NCBI RefSeq assembly: GCF_008275125.1
Contig: NZ_CP043473.1
Location: forward strand, 992,001 to 1,056,000
Direction: 5' to 3'
DNA: 64,000 bases
From: Chromobacterium paludis
Lineage (GTDB): Bacteria > Pseudomonadota > Gammaproteobacteria > Burkholderiales > Chromobacteriaceae
The notes below the pieces were generated by a model. That model was not told where the DNA came from. It searched no databases and worked only from the letters and a program-made list of their open reading frames with translations. Every line of letters begins with the position of its first letter. Position 1 is the first letter of the stretch. Shown piece after piece: positions 48,070-58,039 of the stretch. The position numbers and the translations under genes are program-made.

Positions 48070-49671
48070 ATGTTTGTTTCCTTTTCCCGCTGGCGCGCGG
48101 CGGCCGCGGCGGTCAGCCTGCTGACGCTGATTCCGCTGGCGGTGGTCGCGTTGGGCTTTTTAGAGCCGGACGCCGAGGTTTGGCGCCACCTGGCCGAGCA
48201 TGCGCTGCCCGAGTTATGGCGGAACACCGCCGTTCTGTTACTGGGCGTCGGCGCCGGCGTATTGCTGCTGGGCGTGCCGCTGGCCTGGCTGACCGCCGTG
48301 CATGATTTTCCCGGCCGCCGCGTGTTTGCCTGGGCGCTGATGCTGCCGCTGGCCATGCCGGCCTATGTGATGGCCTTTTCCCAGTTGGGGCTGTTCGAGT
48401 ACGCCGGCCCGCTGCAAAGCTGGCTGCGGCAAACCTTGGGCGAGGCTGCCCGGCTGCCGGACATACGCTCGACGCCAGGCGTGGTCGCGGTGCTGTCGCT
48501 GGCCTTCTATCCCTATGTCTATCTCTTGGCGCGCAACGCCTTCGCCAGCATGGGGCGGCGCGCGCTGGAGGTGGGGCAATCGCTGGGTTTGCATCCGCTG
48601 GCAGCCTTCCGCCGCGTGGCGTTGCCCATGGCCAGGCCGTGGATACTGTCCGGGCTGAGCCTGGCGCTGATGGAGACGCTGGCCGACTTCGGCACCGTCG
48701 CCGTATTCAATTTCGACGCCTTCACCTCGGCCATCTACAAAGCCTGGTTCAGCCTGTTTTCCTTGCCTGCGGCCAAGCAATTGGCGTCCTTGCTGGTGCT
48801 GCTGGTCCTGGGGCTGCTGTGGCTGGAGCAGCGGGCGCGCGGCGCGCGCGCTTACGGCGCGACAGGCCGGGCGTCGCCGCCGCCGCGCATGCGCTTGAAC
48901 GGCGCGCGCGGCTGGCTGGCTTGCGCCTGCTGTTCCCTGGTTTTATTGCTGGCCTTTGTTCTGCCGTTCGGCCAGATAGCCTTTTGGGCCGCGCGGCAGG
49001 CGGCGGAGGACTGGGGCGATTTGCTGGAGCCGCTGCGTAACTCCCTGCTGCTGTCGGCGCTGGCCGCCGCGCTGGTGTCGGCATTGGCCTTGCTGTTGGC
49101 CTTCGCCGCGCGGCGCGATCCGCGCTGCCGGCCGTGGACGCGCCTGGCTACGCTGGGCTACGCGGTGCCGGGCACGGTATTGGCGGTCGGCATATTCGCG
49201 CCGGTGGCGGCATTGGACAATCTGCTGCTGGATCATTTCAGCGCCTGGCTGCCGGAAGGCGCCGCGGCGGTGTTCAAAGGCAGCCTGCTGGTGATGTTGC
49301 TGGCGTATGGCTCGCGTTTTTTGGCGGTGGGGCATGCGTCGGTCGACGCGGGGATGCTGCGGATAGGGCGCAGCCAGGAAGAGGCGGCGCAAAGCCTGGG
49401 CCTCAGCGGCTGGCGGCTGGCGTGGCGGTTGCATCTGCCTTTGCTGCGCGGCGGCTTGGCCAGCGCGCTGCTGATGGTGTTTGTCGATGTGATGAAGGAA
49501 ATGCCGATCACGCTGATGACGCGGCCTTTCGGCTGGGACACCCTGGCGGTGCGCATTTTCAATCTGACCAGCGAGGGAGAATGGCAGCGCGCGGCGTTGC
49601 CTTCGATCGCCATCGTGCTGGCCGGCCTGGCGCCGGTGTGGCTGTTGTCGCGGCAGGACAAGGGAGGCTGA
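48070..49671 (+). CDS. fbpB: ferric iron ABC transporter permease
   Basis: A 533-residue permease with two fused binding-protein-dependent transport domains, about 12 helices. The EAA loop of the first half is [20 protein letters not shown] and of the second [20 protein letters not shown]. It carries Fe(III) across the inner membrane. It ends one base before the ATPase gene. Confidence 0.95.
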   Translation: MFVSFSRWRAAAAAVSLLTLIPLAVVALGFLEPDAEVWRHLAEHALPELWRNTAVLLLGVGAGVLLLGVPLAWLTAVHDFPGRRVFAWALMLPLAMPAYVMAFSQLGLFEYAGPLQSWLRQTLGEAARLPDIRSTPGVVAVLSLAFYPYVYLLARNAFASMGRRALEVGQSLGLHPLAAFRRVALPMARPWILSGLSLALMETLADFGTVAVFNFDAFTSAIYKAWFSLFSLPAAKQLASLLVLLVLGLLWLEQRARGARAYGATGRASPPPRMRLNGARGWLACACCSLVLLLAFVLPFGQIAFWAARQAAEDWGDLLEPLRNSLLLSALAAALVSALALLLAFAARRDPRCRPWTRLATLGYAVPGTVLAVGIFAPVAALDNLLLDHFSAWLPEGAAAVFKGSLLVMLLAYGSRFLAVGHASVDAGMLRIGRSQEEAAQSLGLSGWRLAWRLHLPLLRGGLASALLMVFVDVMKEMPITLMTRPFGWDTLAVRIFNLTSEGEWQRAALPSIAIVLAGLAPVWLLSRQDKGG

Positions 49672-49672
49672 T

Positions 49673-50742
49673 ATGGAAATCTTATTGGATTTCGACCAGG
49701 TGGGGCTGGCTTACGGCGAGGCGCCGGTGCTGGACGGCATGAGCTTTGCTTTGCGTGCCGGCGAGATCGCCTGCCTGCTGGGCGCGTCCGGCTGCGGCAA
49801 GACCAGCGCCTTGCGCTGCATCGCCGGTTTTGAAACGCCGACATCGGGCGCCATCCGCCTGGGCGGCGAGACGGTGGCCGGCGATGGCGCGCTTGTCCCG
49901 GCGCATCGCCGCCGCGTGGGCATGGTGTTTCAGGATCACGCGCTGTTTCCGCACCTGACGGCGGCGGGCAATGTGGCTTTTGGCCTGTCCGCCCTGCGCC
50001 GCGCAGGGCGCCGCGAACGGGTGGCGGAGATATTGAGTCTGGTGGGGCTGGCCGGGGAGGGCGAGCGTTATCCGCATCAGTTGTCCGGCGGGCAGCAGCA
50101 GCGGGTGGCACTGGCGCGCGCGCTGGCGCCGCTGCCGCGGCTGTTATTGCTGGACGAGCCATTTTCCAACCTGGACGCCGACTTGCGCGAACGCCTGGCG
50201 CGCGAGGTCAGGGCCATGCTGAAGTCGCGCGGCGTGGCCGCGCTGATGAGTCGCGCGGCGTGGCCGCGCTGATGGTGACGCATGACCAGCACGAGGCCTT
50301 CGCCTTCGCCGATCAAGTGGGCGTGATGCACGGCGGCCGCTTGCGGCAGTGGGGCGAGCCGGAGGCGCTATACCATGCGCCGGCCGACCGCTATGTGGCC
50401 GGTTTCATCGGCCAGGGCGCTTTCCTGCCCGGACGGATGGCGGCCGGCCGCAGCGTGCTGCTGGAAACCGGAGAGCTATGGGGCGACGAGGCCTTGCCCT
50501 TCGACGAAGGCGCGGCCGTGGAGGTCTTGCTGCGGCCGGATGAGGTGAAGCTGGAGCCGGGCAGCGCGATCCGGGCGCGCGTGGCGGAGCGCCTGCCGCG
50601 CGGCGGCGTTTGCCACTATGCGCTGGAGCTGCTGTCCGGACGCCGGCTGTGGGCGGAATGGCGCCATGACTCCGCCCTGGCGCCGGGCGACAATGTCGGA
50701 ATCCGCCTGCAGCCAAGACGGCTGCTGGCGTATCCGGCCTGA
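49673..50742 (+). pseudogene. fbpC: ferric iron ABC transporter ATPase, split by a 26-bp tandem duplication
   Basis: The first frame (49673-50272, 199 residues) holds Walker [14 protein letters not shown], signature [15 protein letters not shown] and Walker [13 protein letters not shown], then goes out of frame and stops. The second frame starts at ATG 50272, overlapping the stop as TGATG, and continues VTHDQHEAFAFADQVG (switch His) with the C-terminal regulatory domain to 50742. Removing one copy of the 26-bp repeat joins them perfectly: [16 protein letters not shown]. So this is a frameshifted fbpC. It could be off, restored by repeat loss, or made as two chains by reinitiation at TGATG. 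A sequencing or assembly error is possible. FbpC would power iron uptake. Confidence 0.9.
50223..50274 (+). repeat. two tandem copies of a 26-bp sequence inside fbpC
   Basis: Copies at 50223-50248 and 50249-50274 are identical. Each starts AGTCGCGCGGCGTGG and ends GCTGATG. Since 26 is not a multiple of three, the duplication shifts the reading frame. Confidence 0.97.
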
Positions 50743-50743
50743 G

Positions 50744-51211
50744 TCAGTCGAAGGCCTGGCAGACGTCCACCCACTGGCCGGCCGTCACTTCGCCCAGCTG
50801 GCGCGGGCTGATGCGCACCGCGCTATGCACCGCGCCGGCGGCCGGCAGCACCTCGTCGTAGGTCTGCATCGATACATCCAGGTAGATGGGCAGCTCGCGG
50901 GCCAGGCCGAAGGGGCAGACGCCGCCGACCGGGTGGCCGGTGATGGCTTCCACCTCGTCCAGCGGCAGCATCTTGCCCTTGCCGAAGGCGTCTTTGAACT
51001 TGCGGTTGTCTATGCGGGCGTCGCCGCGCGCCACCAGGATCACTTCGCGGCCGTCGGACAGGCGGAAGGCCAGGGTCTTGGCGATGCGGCCGGCCTCCAC
51101 CCCGTGCGCGGCGGCAGCCTCCGCCACGGTGGCGGTGCTGACCGCCAATTCTATGATCTCGATATCCAGCTGGCGGCTGGCGAAAAACTGGCGGACCGAT
51201 TCCAGGCTCAT
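50744..51211 (-). CDS. YbaK/ProX-type aminoacyl-tRNA deacylase
   Basis: A 155-residue protein of the YbaK/prolyl-tRNA editing family. The catalytic lysine is probably in AFRLSDGREVILVARGD and RKFKDAFGKGKML; the GHPVGGVCPFGL loop is diagnostic. It hydrolyses mischarged aminoacyl-tRNA such as Cys- or Ala-tRNA(Pro). It converges with fbpC, with stops one base apart. Confidence 0.9.
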   Translation of the reverse strand: MSLESVRQFFASRQLDIEIIELAVSTATVAEAAAAHGVEAGRIAKTLAFRLSDGREVILVARGDARIDNRKFKDAFGKGKMLPLDEVEAITGHPVGGVCPFGLARELPIYLDVSMQTYDEVLPAAGAVHSAVRISPRQLGEVTAGQWVDVCQAFD

Positions 51212-51275
51212 GGCGGCTTCCGGTTGGGCAAAGGTTCAAACTATCCTATCCGGAACGGCGCGGCCAGTCTTGCTC

Positions 51276-51377
51276 TTAGTGCGCCTGGACGATTTCCGTC
51301 AGCTTGTCTGCGATGTCCTGCGCGGTGGCGGCCTGTTGCTCCGCCGCGTTGGCGATGTGCGCCACGAAGTCGCGCAT
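51276..51377 (-). pseudogene. remnant of a methyl-accepting chemotaxis protein, C-terminal tail
   Basis: A 33-residue frame, MRDFVAHIANAAEQQATAAQ then DIADKLTEIVQAH, which matches the coiled-coil end of chemoreceptors (IANAAEQQ...A..I...). Nothing upstream on this strand continues the receptor; stops appear in that frame. It lies in a 350-base gap between the YbaK and Lrp genes, so it is probably the last piece of a deleted receptor gene. Confidence 0.7.
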
Positions 51378-51562
51378 AACGTTAGGCGTCTAGAGACGGA
51401 ACGGTGTCTGCGAGCTTGGTCAGCCGCTTGTTATCGTTGGCGCGGCCAGGGGGGGGCGCCGACGGACGGCCAGGCGCATGCGCTGCCTGTTCGCGAGACT
51501 GTCTTTCTCCATGAAAAGTATTTCTACTGGGGTTGCACCCCGATTATGCAAGGTCCTGGGAC

Positions 51563-52054
51563 TTAGCTGTCGTGCAGGGGCAGGGCCAGCGTTTCTTTGA
51601 CCTCTTCCATCACCACATAGCTCTTGGATTCCTTGGCGGAGGGCAGTTGCAGCAGGATGTCGCCCAGGAGCTTGCGGTACATGGACATGTCGGGGATGCG
51701 CGCCTTGATCAGGTAGTCGAAGTCTCCCGATACCAGATGGCATTCCAGGATTTCCGGGATGCTCAGGATCTCGCGGCGGAAGGCGTCGAAAATATTGCCG
51801 GACTTGGCCTCCAGCTTGATCTCGACGAAAACCAGCAGCGAGCCGCCCAGCGCGTGCGGATTCAGCCGCGCGTAATAGCCCTCGATGATGCCGTCGCGCT
51901 CCATGCGGCGCACGCGTTCGGTGCAGGGCGTGGTGGACAGGCCCACTTTCTCCGCTAGCTCGGTCATGGCGATGCGGCCGTTTTTCTGCAGCAGGCGCAG
52001 GATTTTTCTATCCATTTTGTCCAGCGTCTTGCCGGAGGGAGTGACTGTCTTCAT
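51563..52054 (-). CDS. Lrp/AsnC-family regulator, probable dad operon regulator
   Basis: A 163-residue protein. The N-terminal helix-turn-helix is [35 protein letters not shown]. The C-terminal RAM domain is [35 protein letters not shown]. It closely resembles the leucine-responsive protein. It is divergent from dadA, as in many proteobacteria, where Lrp-type proteins respond to alanine or leucine and control D-alanine catabolism. Confidence 0.92.
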   Translation of the reverse strand: MKTVTPSGKTLDKMDRKILRLLQKNGRIAMTELAEKVGLSTTPCTERVRRMERDGIIEGYYARLNPHALGGSLLVFVEIKLEAKSGNIFDAFRREILSIPEILECHLVSGDFDYLIKARIPDMSMYRKLLGDILLQLPSAKESKSYVVMEEVKETLALPLHDS

Positions 52055-52193
52055 TTTTTCACTGCTTATCTGGAAAATTCTTGCTAGTCATCTATTGATT
52101 CTCGTCAATTTCAGTGAAAAAAACCAGATATCAATGAATATACTAGCGGAATTCACTAGCTGTAGTGTCAAGGTTACAAACGGAGACGGGAAC
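52055..52193. promoter_or_regulatory. divergent lrp/dadA control region
   Basis: A 139-base AT-rich gap. ACTAGC or CTAGT-type words occur three times (near 52084, 52142 and 52155), spaced like Lrp-family half sites. CGGAGACGGG at 52181-52190 is the dadA ribosome-binding site. Confidence 0.45.
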
Positions 52194-53501
52194 ATGAAGG
52201 TAATCGTGCTGGGTGGCGGCGTTTTGGGCGTGTCCACCGCGTGGTATCTGGCCAAAGCGGGCTGCCAGGTGACGGTGCTGGAACGCCAGGACGGCGTGGC
52301 GCTGGAAACCAGTTTCGGCAACGCCGGCCAAATTTCCCCTGGCTACTCCGCCCCGTGGGCGGCCCCCGGCATTCCGTTGAAAGCCGTCAAGTGGATGTTC
52401 CAGCGCCACGCGCCGCTGGCCATCAGCCCGGACGGCAGCCTGTACCAGCTGCAGTGGATCGCCAAGATGCTGGCCAACTGCAATGAGAAAGCCTATGCGG
52501 TCAACAAGGGCCGCATGATGCGCCTGGCCGAATACAGCCGCGACAAGATCAAGGAATTGCGCGCCGAAACCGGCCTGGATTACGAAGGCCGCCAGGGCGG
52601 CACGCTGCAGCTGTTCCGCAGCCAGGCCCAGGTGGACGGCATGGCCAAGGACATCGCCGTGCTGCGCGAGTGCGGCGTGGACTTCAATGTGCTGGATCCG
52701 GACGGCTGCGCCCGCGTGGAGCCGGCGCTGGCGGCGGTCAAGCACAAGCTGACCGGCGGCCTGCAGCTGCCAAACGACGAAACCGGCGACTGCAATCTGT
52801 TCACCAGCCGCCTGGCCGAACTGGCCAAGGGCCTGGGCGTGGACTTCCGCTTCGGCGTGACGGTGGACGCCATCCTGAATGACGGCAAGCGCGTGACCGG
52901 CGTGCGCGTGGGCGGCGAAACGCTGACCGCTGACCACTTTGTCGTGGCCATGGGCAGCTACTCGCGCGACATGGTCAAGGCGCTGGGCATAGACATCCCG
53001 GTGTATCCGGTCAAGGGCTACTCGCTGACCGTGCCCATCACCAACCCGGCCATGGCCCCGGTGTCCACCATTCTGGACGAAACCTACAAGGTGGCGATCA
53101 CCCGTTTCGACGACCGCATCCGCGTCGGCGGCATGGCGGAGCTGTCCGGCTACAACCTGGAATTGAACCCGCGCCGCCGCGAAACGCTGGAAATGGTGGT
53201 GGGCGATCTGTACCCGCAAGGCGGCGACATCCCGGCGGCCAGCTTCTGGACCGGCCTGCGCCCGATGACCCCGGACGGCACGCCCATCATCGGCGGCACG
53301 CGCTTCGCCAATCTGTCGCTGAACACCGGCCACGGCACCCTGGGCTGGACCATGTGCGCCGGCTCCGGCAAGGTGCTGGCCGACCTGATCACCGGCGTCA
53401 AGCCGGAAATCAGCGTGGATGGCCTGTCCATGCAGCGCTACGCCAAGCAGGGCGAAACCCTGGTGGTGCCGGTGATGCGCCCGGCTGTGCAAGGGGCCTG
53501 A
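52194..53501 (+). CDS. dadA: D-amino acid dehydrogenase small subunit
   Basis: A 435-residue FAD enzyme. [20 protein letters not shown] is the nucleotide-binding N-terminus and [19 protein letters not shown] the family signature. [18 protein letters not shown] and [16 protein letters not shown] near the end also match DadA. It oxidises D-alanine to pyruvate and passes electrons to the respiratory chain at the inner membrane. It shares an operon with dadX. Confidence 0.96.
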   Translation: MKVIVLGGGVLGVSTAWYLAKAGCQVTVLERQDGVALETSFGNAGQISPGYSAPWAAPGIPLKAVKWMFQRHAPLAISPDGSLYQLQWIAKMLANCNEKAYAVNKGRMMRLAEYSRDKIKELRAETGLDYEGRQGGTLQLFRSQAQVDGMAKDIAVLRECGVDFNVLDPDGCARVEPALAAVKHKLTGGLQLPNDETGDCNLFTSRLAELAKGLGVDFRFGVTVDAILNDGKRVTGVRVGGETLTADHFVVAMGSYSRDMVKALGIDIPVYPVKGYSLTVPITNPAMAPVSTILDETYKVAITRFDDRIRVGGMAELSGYNLELNPRRRETLEMVVGDLYPQGGDIPAASFWTGLRPMTPDGTPIIGGTRFANLSLNTGHGTLGWTMCAGSGKVLADLITGVKPEISVDGLSMQRYAKQGETLVVPVMRPAVQGA

Positions 53502-53504
53502 ACC

Positions 53505-54575
53505 ATGCGCCCCTTGATCGCGGAGATCCGGCTGGACCATCTGCGCCATAACTATCAAGCCGCGCGCGCCGCCCATGGCGACAAGACGCTGGCGGTGCTG
53601 AAAGCCAACGCCTATGGCCACGGCGCGGTGCGCTGCGCCCAGGCGCTGGCGGACATCGCCGACGGTTTCGCCGTGGCCTGCCTGGAGGAGGCGCTGGAAC
53701 TGCGCGCCGCCGGCATCGCGTTGCCCATCCTGCTGCTGGAGGGCGTGTTCGACGCCGACGAACTGAAAGCGGTGGATGAGCAAGACTTGTGGATGGCGGT
53801 CACCAGCGAGCAACAGCTGGCCATGGTGGAAGCATCCGCGCCGGCCAAGCCCTTCCATGTCTGGCTGATGCTGGATTCCGGCATGCACCGCGAGGGCTTC
53901 CTGCCGCAGGAGTATCATGCGGCCTGGCGGCGGCTGGAGGCCAGCGGCAAGGCGGGCAAGATCACCAAGATGACCCACTTCGCCCGCGCCGACGAGCCGG
54001 ATGTGCCGATGACCTTCTCCCAGCTGGAAATGTTCGACGCCGCCGTGCGCGGCCTGCCGGCGGGCGATGAATCGGTGGCCAACTCGGCCGGCATCCTGTG
54101 CCATCCGCGCGCCCAGCGCAACTGGGGCCGCGTCGGCATCGCCCTGTACGGCGTCACGCCGCTGCCGGCGGGTTTCGAGCAGGACAAGGTCTTGCGGCCG
54201 GTGATGCGCTTCTCCAGCAAAGTGTTTGGCGTGCGCGAGCTGGGCATAGGCGAGCCGATAGGCTATGGCGACAACTTCGTCACCCATAGACCCACCCGCG
54301 TCGGCCTGGTGGCCTGCGGCTATGCCGACGGCTACCCGCGCCGCGCGTCAAGCGGCAGCCCGGTGCGGATAGACGGCGCGCCTTCGCAATTGATAGGCCG
54401 CGTATCCATGGACATGCTGACGGTGGATTTGACCGACCTGCCGGACGCCGGCGTCGGCAGCGAGGTGGAGCTGTGGGGCGACGCGGTATCGGTCAATGAG
54501 GTGGCGGCGCATGCCGGCACCATAGGCTACGAGCCGCTGTGCAACGTCAAGCGGGCGCGTTTCGTCTACCGCTGA
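53505..54575 (+). CDS. dadX: catabolic alanine racemase
   Basis: A 356-residue PLP enzyme. The cofactor lysine is in AVLKANAYGHGA, and RNWGRVGIALYGV and RVSMDMLTVDLTDLP (second catalytic Tyr region) are diagnostic. It starts four bases after dadA. The operon position indicates the catabolic DadX role (L- to D-alanine for DadA), though it would also supply D-alanine for peptidoglycan. Confidence 0.95.
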   Translation: MRPLIAEIRLDHLRHNYQAARAAHGDKTLAVLKANAYGHGAVRCAQALADIADGFAVACLEEALELRAAGIALPILLLEGVFDADELKAVDEQDLWMAVTSEQQLAMVEASAPAKPFHVWLMLDSGMHREGFLPQEYHAAWRRLEASGKAGKITKMTHFARADEPDVPMTFSQLEMFDAAVRGLPAGDESVANSAGILCHPRAQRNWGRVGIALYGVTPLPAGFEQDKVLRPVMRFSSKVFGVRELGIGEPIGYGDNFVTHRPTRVGLVACGYADGYPRRASSGSPVRIDGAPSQLIGRVSMDMLTVDLTDLPDAGVGSEVELWGDAVSVNEVAAHAGTIGYEPLCNVKRARFVYR

Positions 54576-54590
54576 GCCGTTTGTCGAATG

Positions 54591-54624
54591 AAAAAACGCC
54601 CGGACTTGAGCCGGGCGTTTTTTT
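54591..54624. terminator. bidirectional terminator
   Basis: AAAAAACGCCCGG and CCGGGCGTTTTTTT form a perfect stem around ACTTGAG, between the convergent dadX and chemoreceptor-like genes. Confidence 0.93.
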
Positions 54625-54636
54625 GGCGTCTGCGGC

Positions 54637-55956
54637 TCAGTTTTTTTGCAATACAAGTTTTTCCACGCGTTGCGTCGCGTCGCGCGTGCGTTCGGCCAGT
54701 TTGCGCACCTCGTCCGCCACCACGGCGAAGCCGCGGCCGGTTTCGCCGGCGCGCGCCGCCTCGATGGCCGCGTTCAAGGCCAGCAGATTGGTTTGGTCAG
54801 CGATGGATTGGATGGTGCTGACGATGGCGGCGATCTCGCTCAGGCTTTTTTCCAGCTGCTGGCGCTGCTGGCTTTCGCTGCTCAAGGCCTCCGAACGCTT
54901 TTCCGCGTCTATGTCTATCAAGGCGCCCACCACGCGCAGCGGCGCGCCATCCGCCGCGCGCCGGGTCTGGCCGCGGGCGCGGAACCAGCGGTATTCGCCG
55001 TTCTTGCATTGCAGCCGGTATTCCAGGTCATAGGGCGTCTGGCCGCTGCGGTCGTTCAGATGGGCGGAGAAGGCGTTCAGCACCCGCTGCTTGTCTTCGG
55101 GGTGCAGGCGGTTGGACCAGCTCTCCAGCACGTCGGGAAATTCCTGCGCGCTTTCAAAGCCCAGCAAGCGGCGGAACTGATCCGACCACCAGAAGGCATT
55201 GTTGCCGCTGACTGGGTTGGCCGCGTCCACCTCCATGTCCCACAGGCCTTCGGACAACATGGCGCTGCCCAGCTCGAAGCGCGTCATGGTGCGTTCCAGC
55301 TGCTGGCGTTGTTCGCGCCGCTCCGTGATGTCGCTCAGGGAGCCGGCCACGCGCAGCGGCACGCCCTTGTCGTCGCGCAAGGTGGCGCCGCGGGCGCGGA
55401 ACCAGCGGTAGTCGCCGTTCTTGCATTGCAGGCGGTATTCGATGTCGTAAGGCGTGATGCCGCTGCGGTCGTTCAGGTGGGCGCCGAAGGCGTCCAGCAC
55501 GCGGTTCTTGTCATCCGGGTGCAGGCGGCCGGCCCAGCTGCCCAGCACATTGGGGAAGTCGCGCTCGTCGTGGAAGCCCAGCAGGGCGCGGAAAGTCTGC
55601 GACCACCAGAAGACATTGTTGGGGTTCAGCGGGTCGCCGGCCACCACCGACATGTCCCATAGCCCCTCGCTGGCGGCGCGGTTGACCAGATCGAAGCGCA
55701 CATTGACCAGGCCCAGTTGTTGTTCAGCCTGAGCCAGCGCGCTTTGCAGCTGCGACAGCTGTTGATCGGCCGCCTGCTTTTCCGCCCCGACCTTGCTGAT
55801 CTGCTGGTCGCGGTGCTCCCAGACGCGGGATAGCTTGTCGCCTAGCGCTCGCCATCGCTCATTGCCCTGAATCTGCCATTTCGGCGCTTCGCCGCGCAGC
55901 ACCGCCTCGGCGGCGGCATCCAACTGGTTGATCATCTTGTCGCCCGCAAACCACAT
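54637..55956 (-). CDS. soluble PAS-PAS chemoreceptor-like protein (BdlA-like)
   Basis: A 439-residue cytoplasmic protein without membrane segments. ATG 55956 with GGAGA upstream is chosen; the longer upstream frame is not receptor-like. An N-terminal coiled coil (about 1-75) precedes two PAS domains with PAC motifs (about 85-205 and 225-345). These share long matches such as [21 protein letters not shown] versus [22 protein letters not shown] short signalling domain ([36 protein letters not shown]) ends shortly after the hairpin tip, so the C-terminal arm is truncated. The layout equals that of BdlA, the Pseudomonas biofilm-dispersion sensor. A chemotaxis or c-di-GMP-linked role is inferred. 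Confidence 0.82.
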   Translation of the reverse strand: MWFAGDKMINQLDAAAEAVLRGEAPKWQIQGNERWRALGDKLSRVWEHRDQQISKVGAEKQAADQQLSQLQSALAQAEQQLGLVNVRFDLVNRAASEGLWDMSVVAGDPLNPNNVFWWSQTFRALLGFHDERDFPNVLGSWAGRLHPDDKNRVLDAFGAHLNDRSGITPYDIEYRLQCKNGDYRWFRARGATLRDDKGVPLRVAGSLSDITERREQRQQLERTMTRFELGSAMLSEGLWDMEVDAANPVSGNNAFWWSDQFRRLLGFESAQEFPDVLESWSNRLHPEDKQRVLNAFSAHLNDRSGQTPYDLEYRLQCKNGEYRWFRARGQTRRAADGAPLRVVGALIDIDAEKRSEALSSESQQRQQLEKSLSEIAAIVSTIQSIADQTNLLALNAAIEAARAGETGRGFAVVADEVRKLAERTRDATQRVEKLVLQKN

Positions 55957-56147
55957 GGTATTTCTCCACAGTTGGTGATCACTTTTTAAGCATAGTCTTA
56001 TGGCATGCGGCCGGAATGCGTAGAAATACGTGGCGGAGGGCGCGAGCGCGGCGGCAGGGTGGCGGCGGGAGGGGAAACTTGCGATATGATTAATCTTTGT
56101 TTGAATTAAACGTCCAATTTTCAATTTTTTGGGCATGAGGACTTGAC

Positions 56148-57878
56148 TTGATCCATTTCAACGCGACCGGCGGCGTCGCGCCGAAACCACGGCGGCGCAA
56201 TCGCGCTGTCTGGCACTGGCTGGCCGCCATGGGTTGTTTATGCGGTTTCTCGTCATCCTGGGCGGAAGCGCCTCCGGCTGACCCGCGGCTGGGCAATGAT
56301 GACGCGCGGCGCCTGCTGCAGGATAGCAATCGCCGTTTCGACGAATTGATCCAGCAGCAAAGGCTGCGCCAGCTGCGCCATGGCGGCAGCGGCGCGCAGG
56401 CGGAAACGCCTGCCGAGCCTGAGGCGGGGCGCTGCCTGCCTGTGTCGGCCTTGCGCTTGAAGGGCATTCGCTTGCTGACGCATCAAGAGGTGTCGGCGCT
56501 GGGTCTGCCCAGCGGGGCCTGCCTGGATGTGGCGGAGCTGAACCGCTTCAGCCGCGCCCTGACCGCGCGCTACATCGAAAAAGGGTATATCGCGGCCAGA
56601 GTGCTGGCCGAGGGGCCGGATGCGCATGGCGTGCTGACCCTGAGCGTGGAGGAGGGCCGGGTGGCGGCCATCCTCAGCCAGGATCCAGGCTTGCGCCCAG
56701 GCAACCTGTTTCCGGACATGCAGGGCAAGCCGTTGAACGTGCATGATCTGGATCAGGGCCTGGACCAGGCCAACCGCCTGCGCTCCAATCATGTCGCCGT
56801 GGACGTGCTGCCCGGCGCGGCGGTAGGGGATACCGTGCTGCAGCTGAGCAATCGTCCGGATGGGCGCTTGAGCGGCGGCGTGTCGCTCGACAATACCGGA
56901 CGCGAGTCCACCGGCCGGCTGCTGGCCGGCGCCAGCCTGACTTGGGACAATCCGACGGGCTGGAGCGACATGCTGAGCCTGTCGGCTCAGGCTACGACGG
57001 CCAATCCGGCCGTTCGGCACAGTCGCAGCGAATCGCTGTTCTATTCCTTGCCCTATGGCTACTGGACGGCCAGCGTCTTCGCCAGCCGCTCCGACTACCT
57101 GAATCCGCAAAGCCTGGCCTATAGCACGGTGCAGCTGTCCGGCACCACGGTGCAGGGCGGGATGAGGCTGGACCGCGTGTTGTCGCGCGACCAGTCCCAA
57201 GTGCTGACGGCCGATGTGCAACTGACGCAAAAGCGTGTGCGCAATCGTTTCCAGGATGTGGAGCTGGCCATCAGCAGCCCCAGCCTGACCGTGCTGGAGC
57301 TGGGCCTGTCGCAGATGCGTCTGATGCCTGGCGGCGTGCTGCAGCTGGATGGCGGCGTGCAGCGCGGCTTGCGCGGATTGGGCGCGGATGGGCGGGATGC
57401 GCGCATTCCGGACGCGCCGGACCCGCAGTTCCTCAAGATCAGATTCAGCGCAAGCTGGGGGATGGCGCTGTCCTGGCCGGGCGGGCCTTACCAGTGGCAG
57501 ACGACCTTGGCCGGCCAGGCCAGCCGCAGCCATTTGCCGGGGGTGGAGCAGATGGACGTTGCCGATAGCGGCGCGGTGCGCGGGTTTCGTAATAACGCGC
57601 TGGCCAGCGAGACCGGCTGGTACTGGCGCAATACCCTGTCGCGACGCGGGGCAGTGGCGGGATTTGTCCTGACTCCGCGCCTGGGGCTGGATGGCGGGCG
57701 GGTGCTGCAGCGCGGCAGCAGCGAGGCCTGGCAAGACATCGCAGGGATGGCGGCCGGCTTGGGTCTGGCGCGGGGCGACTGGACGCTGGATCTGGACTAC
57801 AGCCGGCCACTGCGCAAGCCGCAAGGCTGGGTGGCCGAGGGGCATATCCTGTTTGCGCGGCTGAACTGGCAGTGGTGA
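56148..57878 (+). CDS. two-partner secretion outer-membrane transporter (TpsB, ShlB/FhaC family)
   Basis: A 576-residue protein, probably started by TTG 56148: GAGGA sits six bases before it, and the resulting signal peptide (basic MIHF...RRRNR, then [18 protein letters not shown]) is complete. POTRA-type sequence lies around residues 95-165 ([20 protein letters not shown]), followed by the barrel ([20 protein letters not shown]; motif [20 protein letters not shown]). TpsB exports the TpsA protein across the outer membrane. The partner gene follows. Confidence 0.93.
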   Translation: MIHFNATGGVAPKPRRRNRAVWHWLAAMGCLCGFSSSWAEAPPADPRLGNDDARRLLQDSNRRFDELIQQQRLRQLRHGGSGAQAETPAEPEAGRCLPVSALRLKGIRLLTHQEVSALGLPSGACLDVAELNRFSRALTARYIEKGYIAARVLAEGPDAHGVLTLSVEEGRVAAILSQDPGLRPGNLFPDMQGKPLNVHDLDQGLDQANRLRSNHVAVDVLPGAAVGDTVLQLSNRPDGRLSGGVSLDNTGRESTGRLLAGASLTWDNPTGWSDMLSLSAQATTANPAVRHSRSESLFYSLPYGYWTASVFASRSDYLNPQSLAYSTVQLSGTTVQGGMRLDRVLSRDQSQVLTADVQLTQKRVRNRFQDVELAISSPSLTVLELGLSQMRLMPGGVLQLDGGVQRGLRGLGADGRDARIPDAPDPQFLKIRFSASWGMALSWPGGPYQWQTTLAGQASRSHLPGVEQMDVADSGAVRGFRNNALASETGWYWRNTLSRRGAVAGFVLTPRLGLDGGRVLQRGSSEAWQDIAGMAAGLGLARGDWTLDLDYSRPLRKPQGWVAEGHILFARLNWQW

Positions 57879-58039
57879 GGAGGTGTTGTAAATGCGAGGA
57901 AAAGTAATGAAATAGGATTGTGAATTTGTATTTCAATTGATTTGATTTAAAAAGTCCCTTAGATTGCAAACTAAACAGTTGTTTGAATGCGTCGCGGCCC
58001 AGGCGTCGCGGCCATGTAAACCTGGTCGAGGGGATGATG
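57879..58039 (+). promoter_or_regulatory. AT-rich leader between tpsB and tpsA with a direct repeat
   Basis: A 160-base gap, AT-rich to about 57980, suggestive of its own promoter or H-NS binding. GCGTCGCGGCC occurs twice (57989-57999 and 58003-58013). GAGGGG at 58028-58033 is the ribosome-binding site. Confidence 0.45.

Noticed and set aside
51420..51562. Extension of a minus-strand frame before the Lrp gene
   Set aside because: It is the out-of-frame continuation of the Lrp gene region and shows no domain or start signal.
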